Assembly: GCA_030562195.1 (NCBI GenBank)
Contig: JAUJPP010000012.1
Coordinates: forward strand, 23,023,976 to 23,087,975
Reading direction: 5' to 3'
DNA length: 64,000 nucleotides
From: Nipponacmea schrenckii
Lineage: Eukaryota > Mollusca > Gastropoda > Lottiidae
How positions within the stretch are numbered: position 1 is the stretch's first letter; the number at the start of each line of letters is the position of its first letter. Both the position numbers and the translations under genes were made by a program. The notes beneath the pieces were generated by a model, which worked only from the letters and a program-made list of their open reading frames with translations, was not told the origin of the DNA and ran no database searches. Positions 1 through 12,380 of the stretch are shown piece after piece.

Positions 1-751
1 ATTGGATGACGAATATCGCCTTAGTTCTATATACGTTAAACACGAGTTTCTTGACTTATGGCCAAATGATTGGATGGTAATGGACCCTCCGATAAATTCG
101 AGTGTATTGAGGATACAATAAGATCATCGGAGACAATTAGACCTACCTGGGTGGAAGTGGCGTTTTTAATTTGTCTAGTCTCCATAGTTTAAACTCATTT
201 TCCCACAGCCACGTTGAAGACGGAGATATCGGATCGGGCTTCGATGTTTTATCTTTTCTATAAGAATAAAAGTATTTAGAATTGATTGGCTCGAATGGTT
301 TTAGTTATACTGTAAACAGAGTAACGATATACACTGAGAATCAAACGGATGCAGTGCCTGTTGTAATTGTATAAAAGCATTAGAGGACATTGAGATTTTG
401 AGTTGATCATGACGAAACGCCTTTAGGACATACTGCGGAATCTTGTTATGAGAACACTTATAAGGATGGAAGTTATGTCCTGTTTATTTTACAATGCCTG
501 TTGTAATTGTTCCAAAACATTTCTTAGCATTCGGATGAAATATCGGGTTTCTTGTGATACAGCGGGCTTAAAGTGAACAAATAAATCATTCTTAAGTGCA
601 TACCTTATTTCGTATATGGACCCATACTTCGGGTTAGCTACATAACGTTTAGGTTTATATTCCATCCATTTGTCTTTAGGTGCTATCTTGGAATAATGAA
701 TCTCTGAAAATGATTATTATATGTCTTGTGAATAGATTTGACCGAGAACAA

Positions 752-905
752 AAAAAAGAAAAGTAACAACTATATTTTACTAGGATAACATCTTGAGTTC
801 ACAGTTAAGGATCCTTTCTACCAGCTGGTCCTTGGCCAAACTTCTTGGCATTGATCTTTCCCGGATTATCCGTACCCATTTACTGCTGGGTTGACTTAAA
901 TTATA
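752..905 (+). repeat. Dispersed repeat family C, plus-strand copy
   Basis: Contains AGTTAAGGATCCTTTCTACC, AGCTGGTCCTTGGYCAAAC and TTGATCTTTCCCGGATTATC, then CGTACCCATTTAC. The same text occurs at 27651-27815, 35700-35860 and 58935-59075, at 9010-9180 on the minus strand, and as fragments at 31660-31715 and 37690-37750. Confidence 0.8.
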
Positions 906-2344
906 ACTGAAGATGATTTGTTTCAGTTCAATCAATTTATAGTGATGGTTATTTCTCAAACTGGATTGGCCAGATTCAGGAGTGAGTTATGTGGTCAAAA
1001 TGGTGGCAAATCTTGTGCCAGACTCAGAAGCTGGATGACCAAAGATGACCAAGAGCCAGGGAAAAATTTTCCTCACTTACCAATATGTTTATCCGTGTTG
1101 TTACTCAATTTTGGAACCTTTTCCCGCCATGGTCTGTTGACACTGTTTAACTTTTTGTTGCCATGGTTACGATGTAATGTCCTAGGTGGCGCTATTGGTG
1201 AAGGCGACACCCGACATCTTTGAAGTGGGGGGAGAATTCTCGTTGACTAAAAAACATTGTACAAGACTTTATAGAAAACTTTAAATTCAGGAATGCTTCT
1301 CCGGGGGCTGATGTGTTTTAGTGTTGATTTTTTGCGTTTGCCTTCTCCGTAGTTGCGGATACCTCAAAAAGGGATTCTGACTTTAAATCAAAGAGAAACA
1401 CCCCACCCCCTAACCTCTCCTCCCTAAATACTAACCTTCAGGGCTTCCCCAGCCCCACAGTCTCTTCTCCTCAGACCACTATCTATTCTAGAGGTTACCC
1501 GACTCAGGTCAAGTTGTTTCTGTCCGTCAAGGTCATCTTTGTTGCTATGGGAACAAGACTTCTGTACCCAACTCTTCTGGAATAAGGCATGCCTCTGCAT
1601 CAACTGTGTTTCATTCATGTTGATAGTGAATCTGAAATGGTTAAAATCATACGTTTTTACATTTGTTCTTGTTCATGCTGATCCGTACAAGACCGCGTCT
1701 GACCTAGTTACCAGAATCAGGACACGAGGATGATAAGGAGACATTTTAAAGGCGTGACTTACATTATTGTTATGCAGTTATTGACTTAGTTCATATACTA
1801 TGATCGAGTTGGAAAAAGGCTTTAATAATGAATATTGGGGACACCACTGATAGCGTCCATTTGTGACATATCAGACGTCCGTACTTCTTTCAAAACTAAT
1901 GTCTGTGTCACTATCTACTGTTGAATAGTGACTAGTTACCAATAGTACCCCCCCCCCCCCCGATCACCTTAACTAAGCGTTTTTGCTTCATTTACGCCAA
2001 AGCTGTCAATGATATTTCAAGCATTTTGCGATTTGACATTATAGTTTCAATGGCATTGCAGGAACCACAGATGCTTGACTGGATATTGGTATGGAGCAAA
2101 TCGATACTATCAGAAAATCTCTTTTCAATAACTTTAAGAGACAATGACTCAAGCCATGCTGAAACTTTAATGAAGCATTTGTTGGTAACAAGAATTTTAT
2201 AAAATGATCAGAGAATGTATACCGAACATGTTTGAGCTTGAACGTTGCTTGGAGCGAAACTGATAATATATGTGTATTTACAGATTGGAACCACTTAAAC
2301 TATTTACATTATAACTGAGTACTAACGATGTCAATAGTTTCAAT

Positions 2345-2415
2345 CCACTTTTTGTAATACATTCCCATTGGTCCACAGGGTGCAGAAGAGTAGGACGTAA
2401 AACTCCATTCATTTC
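2345..2415 (+). repeat. SINE 3' end
   Basis: Only the 3' tail is present: GTGCAGAAGAGTAGGACGTA, then AAACTCCATTCATTTC. It is identical to the tail of the longer SINE copies in the window. Confidence 0.7.
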
Positions 2416-2764
2416 TTGCAATACATTGCATATTACGTCAAGCAATATGAAACGTTGCTCTGTTAAAATATTTAATATATTTTTAACGTGCTTATAGTAA
2501 GTAAGGGATAGAAATACAGATTCATTAATTTTCCGATCATAAACAATTCAATTCGGAAACTAACATTAGAAATGTTGGTATATAACAAGCGCTAATAACT
2601 CTATTGTCGAAATATATTCCAGAAGCACACACAACTTTGCCCAAAAACATAAGAATCCTTAATTTAGAAAAATGACCTTATTTCAATCAAAATATCAACC
2701 CACGATGAAACCCAATTTTGTTGTTGACAATACTAATTTCTTAATGATGACTAACCATCAGTTG

Positions 2765-3165
2765 TGTGAAATTCGATTAAATCCAATGTCATATAGATAA
2801 AACTGTTACCAACGATACCAACTAAATATTATGTTTAAAAATGATTTAAAAGTTACATTCCTATGAACTTTTCGCTAAACAGTTCTAAATAAGTCTTGAA
2901 CACTAACCTTAAAAAAATTAGGAATATTTCGTTAAATCCAATGTCACATAGATAAAACTGTTACCAACGATACCAACTAAATATTATGTTGACAATATAA
3001 ATTCCTAAACGATGACAATTCTAAAATGGAACACTCTTTTTCAACGTTTTAAAATAAAGTCTAAGAAACATACCTTAAAAAAATTTGGAAATATTTCGTT
3101 AAATCCAATGCCACATAGATAAACTGTTTCCAACGATGACAACTAAATATTATGTTGACAATATG
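2765..3165 (+). repeat. Three-copy tandem repeat, period about 163 bp
   Basis: TTAAATCCAATGTCAYATAG with AACTGTTACCAACGATACCA and ACTAAATATTATGTT recurs at about 2775, 2933 and 3097. The copies are separated by less conserved spacers that also resemble one another. Confidence 0.8.
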
Positions 3166-3484
3166 AAATCATAATTGATTCATTTAACCAATTCATTGCC
3201 ATAGCAAATCGATAGAGTCTTTTATATATTTTTTCTTCATCCTTTTGTTTTTGAAGTCCTCATCAACCAGTGATGCTTACATTATATCATTTCGTTTAGA
3301 CTCGATTTATTAGTTATTTTAGAATTATGAATTATTGAATAATCTTTATAAGCAAACAAATGAAGCAAGACGAAACCGTTTTGCTGTAACACCTTAATCA
3401 ATAAAGCAACCTGTTTGAAGGAAGGTTTGGTAGATGTTGCTTTATACGATCTTGGTATTTTCTCATTTCTCATTTCAGTATCTC

Positions 3485-3700
3485 ACCTAATGGGTTAATG
3501 AAGACGGGTAACGCCATTCAGGGTGAAATGATGGAAATTTTTCCAGGACAGCGACATTGGCCTGCTCTTTTTGCGATTTCCAACTGTTGGGGGATCTTTA
3601 ACGTGCACAGCCTGTAGTACACATGATATCGGTGTATTGTCCAATCCGAACGACTAGACGTTTTTTTCCATGTCAGCCCCTAAAATTGAGTGTTTTGTTC
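3485..3700 (-). repeat. tRNA-derived SINE copy, minus orientation, truncated
   Basis: Shows GGGATCTTTAACGTGCACAG, GCGATTTCCAACTG and CCATGTCAGCCCC, the reverse complement of the SINE body. The tRNA-like head is missing. Confidence 0.8.
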
Positions 3701-5055
3701 TTTCGTGAAACATTTTACTCTCACCCCCCCCTTCCCTTTCAATATTTAACTTATAATGGCAAATAAAACTGATTTCATTATCCAAATTCCTAAAACAAAG
3801 TCATCCGGAATCACATCTTTAAATTAAAAAAAAAAGTGACAACCTACCTTTAAATAGCAAAGCGTGAGCTACACTTGATCCTAACAATATCCGGCTAATC
3901 CATCCAATCCTAACAGCATTAATAAAATCAAAACCATTTATCAGAGATTTCTTGGTGATCGTTCTCGCTCGTCGTCGTTGTTCATATGAGAATATTGTAT
4001 CTATATCACATTTAAAACCAGACGTTCAACAGCAGGACACCGATTCCGGATCAAATAGGTGTTAATTCGATTGTTATTAATTAGCTGATGACGATCGCGA
4101 TAGCCAATCAGTGGTGATTGTTTTCCAATCATTTGAAACCGTATAGTTGAAGCGGTAATTGTATGTCATAGTGTTAATTTCAATGTCCTTTTACCGATCG
4201 TTCTGTTTTTGCATGCTTTTCCTTACGATTAAAGCATACGGACTACCGCAGGTCTGCAGTGTTGCGATCATCAAAAAATATTGGCTCCATATTAAGAAAT
4301 AATTCCGAAATAAAGATCTTTTCGTGCCAATAGCTAACGTAATACGGCAAAGATTTCAAAATGAAATGGGTATCATTTAACTGCAAATTTTTGTTCTAGA
4401 TTCTGTTGTTGTTTTTTTGGACCAACCTGTCTGAACATGGGATATAAGGCCCAAAATTGACCGACGAACGCCCCTACATCCATTACCTTTTGTTTAACGA
4501 TCAACCCACCCACACCCCACCCTTGGTACACTACACCCCTGGTAATATGAATATAGATTGTTAATTGGGTAGTTAAGCCATATTGTAAACGACTGTCGGT
4601 TATTGATACCATACCAAGTATACTGTATTGTTTAATCAACGAGTATTGACCATCATCTTGTTATCAACAACCACCCCCCCCCCCCCCCCATGGGTTACCA
4701 GTCTTCATTAGCCCATTAGGTCCGGAAGAGTAGGACATAAAACTTCTTTCATTTCATTTCATTTCTGATAGACAGGACAAACCAGGAGTCACCTGGACTC
4801 TCTAAAGGTGGAAATATTCTAGGTACAGAGCCCTACCGGATCTGGGATCATGAAAACGGTAGACAATAAAGGAGAATACAAGAGTACGGGTACGGACACT
4901 GTATCGATTAATTCCAGATCGGACATCGGAACGGGCCACTGTACCTCGACTATTAGCGCCTTTAAGCAGAACTTATATAGTAAAAAAGACAACACAATAT
5001 CAAGTTTCAGTTCAACATAGTTATATTAATATCTACAAATAAATATTAACATTAT
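3701..5055. other. Gene-free stretch
   Basis: AT-rich sequence without a supportable exon. It includes a SINE 3' end at about 4690-4775 and a poly-C tract of about 17 near 4674-4690. Confidence 0.45.
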
Positions 5056-5057
5056 CA

Positions 5058-5650
5058 GATCCAGAGACAGTCTGTTCAAGACTTCAGGGGTAGTCGAGAA
5101 CAGTTAGGCTTCTGACAAACATAAAATAAGCCTGTTTCAGACTTCAGTTGGATACAGTAGTCCAGAACAGTGCAGCCCTTGACAAAACATAGAATAAGCC
5201 TGTATTAGACTTCATTCAGTCTCAGTAGTCTAGATCAGTCCAGCATCTAACAGAAAGTCGGGATGAGCCTGTTTTAGACTTAAGTCTCAATAGCCTAAAT
5301 AGTCCAGAACAGTCCAGCCTCTGACAAAAATATAGTATAAGTCTGTTTCAGACTTCAGTCGGCTATAGTAGTCTAGAACAGTCCAGCCTCTGACAGTAAG
5401 AGTCTAGAACAGCCAAGCCTCAGGTAGAAAGAGTCAGGATAAGCCTGTTATAGACTTTTGTCAGTCTCAGTAGTCTAGAACATTTCAGCCTCTGACAAAA
5501 CATAGAAGAAGCCTGTTTCAGACTTCAGTCTATTCCAGTAATCTAGAACAGTCAGCCTCTGCACATGAAACAAATGGTCTGCCTTAGTAGATCAGTGCAG
5601 TCCAGACAGCCTGTTTAAGTCAGCCACAGTAGTCAGGATTATTCCAGCCT
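5058..5650 (+). repeat. Degenerate minisatellite, unit about 70 bp
   Basis: About eight units with AGCCTGTTTCAGACTTCAGT, then TAGTCTAGAACAGTCCAGCC and TCTGACAAAACATAGAATA. Units vary in length and some are only half present. Confidence 0.88.
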
Positions 5651-6077
5651 TTTAATATATCTGTAATTTGAATAGAGTGATATATATAAATAGAGTAGTA
5701 TATAAGTATATACAAACATTGAAAGCATGAAAGATCATGAAATATAAAAAATACCATTTATATAATTTATATAAATATTATAATGAAATCCATATTATTA
5801 ATACAAAAAACAAAACCAACTTAACACAAAAACAAATCACCTTAACACAAAGAAAAATCACCTTAACACAAAGAAAAATCACCTGAATTCAAAGACAAAT
5901 TGATTTACAAAAACCTCAAAGGATTTATCTGTATAAATATTTTGTTTAATCAACTGACTGAGCTTAATATGAGCCATTTGAATCACTTATCAAAATTAAA
6001 ATCTTCTTTAACGATCATCTGCAATAAGTCCATTTCAGAGGGTTATTATTATTCTCACACAATATGACCTTACAGGA

Positions 6078-6275
6078 TTATCTTTTACTTTTGAAAAGGG
6101 ATACAGATGGCTTGAATTGAGCTCAATCAGCATATAACATTGCTTGATATTTTACTTTTAAAAAGGGATACAGATGGCTTAAATTGAGCTCAATCAGCAT
6201 ATAACAGCGCTTGATAATTTACTTTTAAAAAGGGATACAGATGGCTTGAATTGAGCTCAATCAGCTCATGAAAAC
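6078..6275 (+). repeat. Three-copy tandem repeat, period about 74 bp
   Basis: AAAAGGGATACAGATGGCTT followed by GAATTGAGCTCAATCAGCAT occurs three times with only a few differences. GAGCTC is within a short palindrome. Confidence 0.9.
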
Positions 6276-7231
6276 CATATCAAAGTATACTTCACTATAT
6301 AAAACTAATAGATTATTATGAAGAACAAAAATATAGTTAATTATGTAAGTAATAAAATAATTAGAAAATGCTACAATTTTTATTCCAGATGAAAATTTTA
6401 TTTTCAAATTTAATTGCATTGTAAAGTTTTTCTAGTCTTTTTCGATCCAATTTCAGTCAAAATCTCGTTCCTGCAATTATAGAAAGTTGCCAACAATATT
6501 TAATGCCCTTTTTAACCTTCATTATAAAACACTTAGTTTTAGTGGAATCGCAGGAACCACAGACATCTGATTGAAATTAGAATGGTGCAAATGGATGCTA
6601 AAGTGTCGCCTATACACATAAAATTTTAGAAAAACCTCTTTACAATCTCTTTAAATGTAAATTTACAATAAAAAAGGGGCAGCTTTATATATAAGTCATC
6701 TTGACTAATATAGTATGAAATCACAAATTCCCATACCTCAAAAAAAAAAAAAAAAAAATCATTTCCTTACCATGTTTAAAGAAATGAAACTTTCAAAATT
6801 AAAAGATTTATTAAATTTTCTAGATTTTTAAAAAAAAATTTAAAAAAAGAAATTGGAAAATTTATTAAAAAATTTTTCTAAATTGTTCAAAACCATTTAT
6901 AAATTTCATAAAAAAATTAATTTTTCAAGTAAAATAAAGAGTTTATTTTTTATTAAAATAATGATTTTTCTCTAAAATATATTTGTATTATTAAAGTTTT
7001 AGAAACACAGTTATCAGCTAAATAATTCCTTTATTTAAAACCATTCTATAAAAGATGATTCATTTCTAACATACAATAACTCAGAAGAAAAAATCCTAAA
7101 AAATAAAATATCCAACTGTCATAACAAATTTAGAGTCGTACGACATCCTAATATAGATATATATATATATATGATAGAAAACTGAGATTAATTAAAATAT
7201 TACAACAGATCAGTCGACTTCGCAATTCAAT

Positions 7232-7487
7232 TTAAAGGGATACTGCATCTTAGAATAAACCTAGAATTTAACAATTTTAAACTTGTCAATAAGAGTATAT
7301 ATTCATCAGTAGATATACCTGCTGTCATAAATAATATAACAGAATCCTTATATAATCTGATAAATCTTAAAAACTTAGTTACTTTATAACACCAGGTAAG
7401 TTCAGTGATGAATATATACTCATATTGACCTTTTTTAAGAACTTAAATTTTATATCCATTCTAAGACACAGTATCACTTTAAATACA
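7232..7487. mobile_element. Foldback MITE copy 1
   Basis: Begins TTTAAAGGGATACTGCATCT and ends AGACACAGTATCACTTTAAA, a terminal inverted repeat. CAATAAGAGTATATATTCAT lies in the left half, and its inverse GATGAATATATACTCATATT in the right half. No coding capacity. Confidence 0.85.
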
Positions 7488-8117
7488 GATCTACAACTTT
7501 CGCTTCACGAAAACGCTGTTGGGGACTTAATGTTAAAAGTAGCTCCAATCAGCTTGTAACCATTACAAAATATAGAATTAATAAATGCTAAAAAAAACTC
7601 TGATGAATATTCAAAAATTCATGAGATCTTTTTTTGAAAAATATACAGATTTACATTAAAAAATACAAGAGTTGAAAAACCCAATCGGAGAGTGATGTAC
7701 TAATAACAAGATGGGTTCGCTGTAGAAATACAATTATATACAAAATGAGCTATTTTATTTTAAAAAGTCTGAATTTTCTGCTTCCTTAAAATCACTTAAA
7801 AAAAATATTGTCCTACAAATGGGTTCAAAGTTTTCCATGTATTACCCTTTGATCTAATGAGCTTATAATCTCTTTATTAAAGAGGGAAAGGCTCAGGTCA
7901 ATAATGGATAGCTTTCTTCTTTGAAATCAATTTTGATTCAAAATTTTTCCAATCAAATTGAAACTAAATCCTAAATCAAATTTAATTTAAGTGACAAAAT
8001 ATCACATTATTTATCAAAGGTTAGTTGCCAGAGACTCTTACCCCTTTCATAGATCAAGAGGAGTGTTAAAGATAAAAAAATCACAAAATCAGCTGAATAA
8101 TTACAAGTCTCTGCAGT

Positions 8118-11100
8118 CTATTTCCTACTCTTGCCACGATAATTAAATAAGATATTCTCCCACTCGGTGCTGCCATCTGGTAGATTAGAGATATTCGTGA
8201 TGTAAAATGACGGGGCATTCGGATCATCAGCCTGAATAAGAAAGGAAAGAATGATGATATGCAACACCATGCAGTGTGCAATTGGGCATAAGCAGTTGCA
8301 ACATTAGCCGTTTTTTTCCATTCCCAACTATTGATGGATTGTTTACATTGATACTGAATCACAGGATGGGAGCCGTGGTGGTTCAGTGAGTTAGACACAA
8401 GCTCGCTAACCCGAGGGTCCAGAGTTCAATCCTGCAAAGGTAAGTGATGCAGGTCAGAGGAACTGACATGGAAAAAACATCTAGTTGTTCGGATGGGACA
8501 ATAAACTCTTAGGCTCTGTGTACTACAGACTGTGCATGTTAAAGATCCCTCGACAGTTTGAAATTACAAAAAGAGAAGGCTAATATACATGGAACAGAAC
8601 TCAGCAAACAGCGACACCTGGTAAGAAACAAGCATCTGAACAAATAACCTTGACCTTACCTGAATATCATTGATCATCTCCAAGGTTACGGCCAGCATAT
8701 ATTCACATTGTTCACTTTTTAAAGGGAGATAAGTCTGAGGTTTATGATGTATTAACTCTACACAGTAAGTAAGAGTATTGTCCCTTAGATCTAATCGAAA
8801 ACTGAACACTTGAAACCACTGAACACTGAATTCGGTTTTTGTATCTTCTGAAATCAAATAATGAAAAATTTTAAGAAACAGAATTAGATCTTTCACATTC
8901 ATACAGAGTAGATGGACACTGGGTTCTTTTGTGGGGTTCTTAACCTCATGATGGTCATTTGCTTGGATACGTTGATGTGAGTTCACATCTCAATCAGTGT
9001 GTGAAAGTTCGATGACCTTGAATAAGTCTTCTTCACCAATAATTCCAGTAGACCCATCTGTAAATGAGTACTGATAATCCAGAGGTCAATGCCAAGAGGT
9101 TTGACCAAGAACCAGCTGGTAGAAAGGATCTTTAATTGTGAAAAATAGTAATCAATAGTAAGGACCAGGGAGTCCACATGATAAATAATATTTTGTAATG
9201 AAGGAACTAACTTGATGTGGCCAAATTACAAGGCAAAAAAAGACACTCTTTGGGCCTATTGGGGGAACAGATGGACTGCTTTTAGGGAGTTCACATGGTA
9301 AATAATATTAGTTAATAAAGGGAACTAACCTGAGATAAGTTTGATACCATATTGAGAAATATCTACACTATATGATACTTGGGGTAACTGAAACCAAATT
9401 CAAATTAAAGTTAATACAGAGGGGCTGGCATGACCGGGAACAGTTGAAGTCTGTTGATGTCCTGGCAAGTTTACCTCATTGCACATGGTATAGTATTTCA
9501 CATCAACACTTTCCCCTTGTCAGTGATGCAGGTCAAAAGGTGTGACATGGAAAAAGGGTCTAGTTGTTCGTATGGGACAATAACCTGAGGCCCTGTGTAC
9601 TACAGGCTAGGCACGTTAAAAATTCCTCAACAGTTGAAATTGCAAATAGAGTAGGCTAATGCTGCTATCCTGGCAAAGTTTTCCTGATTGAGCGCTGCAA
9701 TGCATTGACCGTCTTCATTAGCCTATTAGGTGCAACAGAGTAGAACATAAAACTCCATTCATTTTATTCTGCACATCAACATTAGGTCTAAAGTAAAAAC
9801 TAGTTCACTTTCATTGTAGACTTGTCATCACACATAGAAGCACTGGTAGAGGAAAGGGAAACTTACGTTGACTATAGTTTTAGCTGTGTTGTCTACTAGT
9901 TGACAGTAATTGACTGTTAGTGAATCATACCCTGGTATGGTATGACAAATAGATAAATACTGTTCTACTGCCAAAAACTCAGGATTTAAACACTCTGCAA
10001 GGACAAGAATTGACACATTTTTCAAATATTAAGAGGCTGCAAGACAAAGTTTATAAGAAGGGCAAAATTCAAAATACAAATGAATTTTTTTGGTCTCACT
10101 GCTTAAAACTCCAGGTGTTGACACTCTGTGGATGAAAAAAAATAGTGATGGTCTCTGTAATACACCCTTCTTTGTAATGGCTGCCAATTTGTGTGGGAGG
10201 TTGAAATAAGTTATTGGTAGAGTAAATGAAAGATATTTCTTATTTTCAACAGGGTTCATCCTTTGGTGATTTCAAACACTCACACCAAGCTATCTTATAT
10301 TGTTTCAGATGGACAGACAGACAGGGGTGATGGCTATATATGTGTATACGCCCCACATTATTGTGTGGGTGAGTAAAAACTGATTACCTTCTAAACTAGC
10401 CAACTGATCAGGGGTGGGCTTTAATCTACCTACAAAACAAATTTCAAACATTTCAAGGTTGAAGCAGCTGAAATACCTTATAAAATTTTTTTGAATTGAC
10501 TGTAAATTTACAGAAACACAGGCCAATACTGGTTTATAATGAAAAAGAGTAGTGACTCACAAATGCTCATGTGATCATATAAACAAGGCAATAACTCCCT
10601 ATATGAAGAAACATACAAAGACAAAACCACTCAAAACTACCCATATAAATAAAGGAACAAGGGCAATAACTCACTAACTATTCTTTAATCAACACCTGAA
10701 CAACAGAAGAAATAAATTGACAATGTTGATATCAAGAAAATTTCACAATTCATAATTAAACAAGGGCAATAACTGAGTAATCAAGGGCAAAAGCACTTAA
10801 AGTTGATATACAGAAATGAACAAGGGCAATAACTCACCAATGCTTATGTCATGTTGAGCTTGATGAAAAAATAATTGAGCAATAACCGGGTTAGTTTTTA
10901 TTAACCTTTTCTCTGTTTTTAAACAGAAACACCATTTTTTAAAATACACACCTGAAGGTATGAAAAAAAAACAATAAGGTCATTGTTATATAATGGCTGC
11001 CAATTTATCTGGAAGGTTGAAAAGATATATTGGTAAATGAAAGATTTGTTTATATAGACATTTTTTATATTTTAATTTTTTAAATTTTAAGTATAAGTAT

Positions 11101-11868
11101 GGGCCTACCTTTAACTGGAAGAAGTAATTGATCGGAAAATTTAAACTTTTTAAGAGGTTTTTCATCTCCTAGCAACAGACCAAAATATCTGTGTTGTTTT
11201 CTGTCAATACCTGAAAAATAATTTTAAAAAAAAGGTTAATATATTGATAGATTCCTTTGCTGAACTCAAAATAGTTGACTAGCTGTTTAAAGGGATACAC
11301 CTTGCCTAAATTGTTTCAATTACACCAACCTTTCATTTCACAGATCTTTTTAATTATAAAATCTACTTTGACTTCATCACAGACACTTGGTACTGTCAGC
11401 TGAAAAAAATAGAATGTAGGGAGTTAAGGTTGATACATTGTGGTTAAGTTATGTTACAATACTACAGGCACAGGTATGTAGGTGCAAAACATCTGTTACC
11501 ATTTTAGCAGAGCTGTTAACGTTTTGACCAATTACCGTTTTGACTGGACACCTCCTAATGGCACGATTTTAGTGTTCTTGTAACCTGAGCTTATTTATTA
11601 CTGGTAACCTAAGTCAAAAAGTAGGCTACTATAACTATAATGATAGGCTATATAAAATCGAAATTAAATCTGCGTTGGACAGTAGAAATTAAGCTTTACA
11701 ACTAGCAGATGCTCGTATATCTGTAAGCACACACACAAGCCAAAGGGACAGGGGTGGGGTAGACTCCAAAAAAGGAAAGATTTTTAGTCCTACCCTCATC
11801 AATTCCGGAGTTTTTCCAATATCAAAGATCTCAACGACTGCCAGACTTTGTAGTTCGGTCGCCTCCAT
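8118..11868 (-). CDS. SNX17/SNX27-type FERM-module protein without PX domain (9 exons, 296 aa)
   Basis: Exons (high to low): 11868-11794, 11399-11330, 11210-11109, 10951-10838, 10429-10388, 9994-9867, 9387-9330, 8847-8660, 8231-8118. All junctions are GT-AG, phases agree, and the sum is 891 nt including TAG. Residues about 1-82 look like a ubiquitin-like F1 lobe. Exon 4 gives FKKW (86-89) and FFHQA (about 110-114), matching the LRKW...FFHQA stretch I recall from the SNX27 FERM. An F2 helical segment and a PH-like F3 follow (about 170-260). In SNX17/27 this module binds NPxY-type cargo tails on endosomes; that role is only inferred here. Odd: no PX or PDZ domain precedes it. An in-frame TGA lies just upstream of the ATG, and TMCO1 starts 512 bp away in the opposite direction, so there is little room for missing upstream exons. 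The exact human orthologue was not recognised. Confidence 0.84.
8369..8595 (+). mobile_element. tRNA-derived SINE, 5'-complete copy
   Basis: The head GGAGCCGTGGTGGTTCAGTG, then AGTTAGAC, carries an A-box-like TGGTTCAGTGAGTTAGA. A B-box-like GAGTTCAATCC follows about 30 nt on, as in a tRNA gene. The body GTGATGCAGGTCAGAGG and GACAATAAAC follows. The copy is cut before the usual 3' tail. It lies in the last intron of the FERM gene, opposite in orientation. Confidence 0.85.
9010..9180 (-). repeat. Dispersed repeat family C, minus-strand copy
   Basis: Reverse complement of the family C phrase: CCAAGAGGTTTGACCAAGAA, then CCAGCTGGTAGAAAGGATC. Intronic in the FERM gene. Confidence 0.75.
9510..9768 (+). 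repeat. SINE copy (body plus 3' tail)
   Basis: Reads CCCCTTGTCAGTGATGCAGG through GACAATAACCTGAGGCCCTG to AAAACTCCATTCATTTTA. The tRNA-like head is missing. Confidence 0.8.
10560..10870 (+). repeat. CAAGGGCAATAACTC repeat cluster in a FERM-gene intron
   Basis: The phrase occurs four to five times over 300 bp, spaced by AT-rich text. It abuts FERM-gene exon 4, whose donor (GTGAGTTATTGCCC on the minus strand) lies inside one repeat unit. Confidence 0.7.
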
Positions 11869-12380
11869 CTTTAAATTCTTAAAATCAAGTCATCTAATAA
11901 GTTATTTCAATTATTTCCTGCAAATAATGTTTATAATATTCATTCTGGTATGTTTGTTGACATTTTATGGCGTGTTTCTTTCGTTATGTAATATTCAGCT
12001 GATAGTCTCGATTGTTGATACGTAAAATCGTGTTCTTACAACAAGGCAGTGAGACTTGACAATCAAGTACAATTACCAATCTAAAATGGCTGAAAAAAAC
12101 AGCCCCAAGAAATTTGTCCCGCTTATCTCATTTCAAGTCAAAATAACGAAGGATTTACAAAAAGGATTGGGAACTCAAATTGGCTTTAACTAAACATTAG
12201 TAGCAGTAGATATAAAAGCAGATCTTGTAATTTTGAATGTCATAGCAAATGTTTTCACGAAATTATTTGTCTGGTCATGAGCGGCCTTAATATGCCAAGG
12301 GGAATTAACTTTTGCTCATTTCCGGTGAAATTAGCGAAGCATCAAAATCCTTTTTTATTCGTGGCACATAAAAGAAGAAA
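11869..12380. promoter_or_regulatory. Shared upstream region of the FERM gene (-) and TMCO1 (+), probable bidirectional promoter
   Basis: The two start codons are 512 bp apart and face away from each other, so both promoters and 5' UTRs must lie here or just beyond. No clear TATA box was seen. A short upstream reading frame on the plus strand (12086-12193) falls inside. Promoter function is inferred from gene layout only. Confidence 0.55.
12086..12193 (+). other. Upstream short ORF (35 codons) in a good start context before TMCO1
   Basis: The sequence ctaaaATGGCTG opens a 35-codon frame with a lysine-rich start (MAEKNSPKKF) that ends at TAA 12191-12193, about 190 bp before the TMCO1 start. 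It may be a translated upstream ORF if the TMCO1 transcript starts before it. It may also be chance, or a first exon using a GT after codon 17. No homology was recognised. Confidence 0.25.

Larger units (their letters stand above)
1..2690. other. Gene-free stretch with dispersed repeats
   Basis: No exon could be supported. It holds a copy of dispersed family C (752-905), a 60-bp segment at 1690-1755 shared with 57355-57417, a duplicated TGCCTGTTGTAATTGT (355 and 493), a poly-C tract near 1941 and a SINE 3' end near 2350-2410. Confidence 0.5.
5651..8117. other. AT-rich gene-free stretch
   Basis: Very AT-rich, without a recognisable exon. It includes a short tandem AACACAAAGAAAAATCACCT (about 5820-5890), a 74-bp triplicate (6078-6275), a (TA)n run near 7152 and a MITE copy (7232-7487). 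Confidence 0.5.

Noticed and set aside
918..1223. 101-codon open frame
   Set aside because: Overlaps the end of a family C repeat region and matches no protein known to me.
8369..8440. Functional tRNA gene
   Set aside because: A- and B-box-like text is present, but it is the head of a SINE with many copies, and a proper acceptor stem is not formed.
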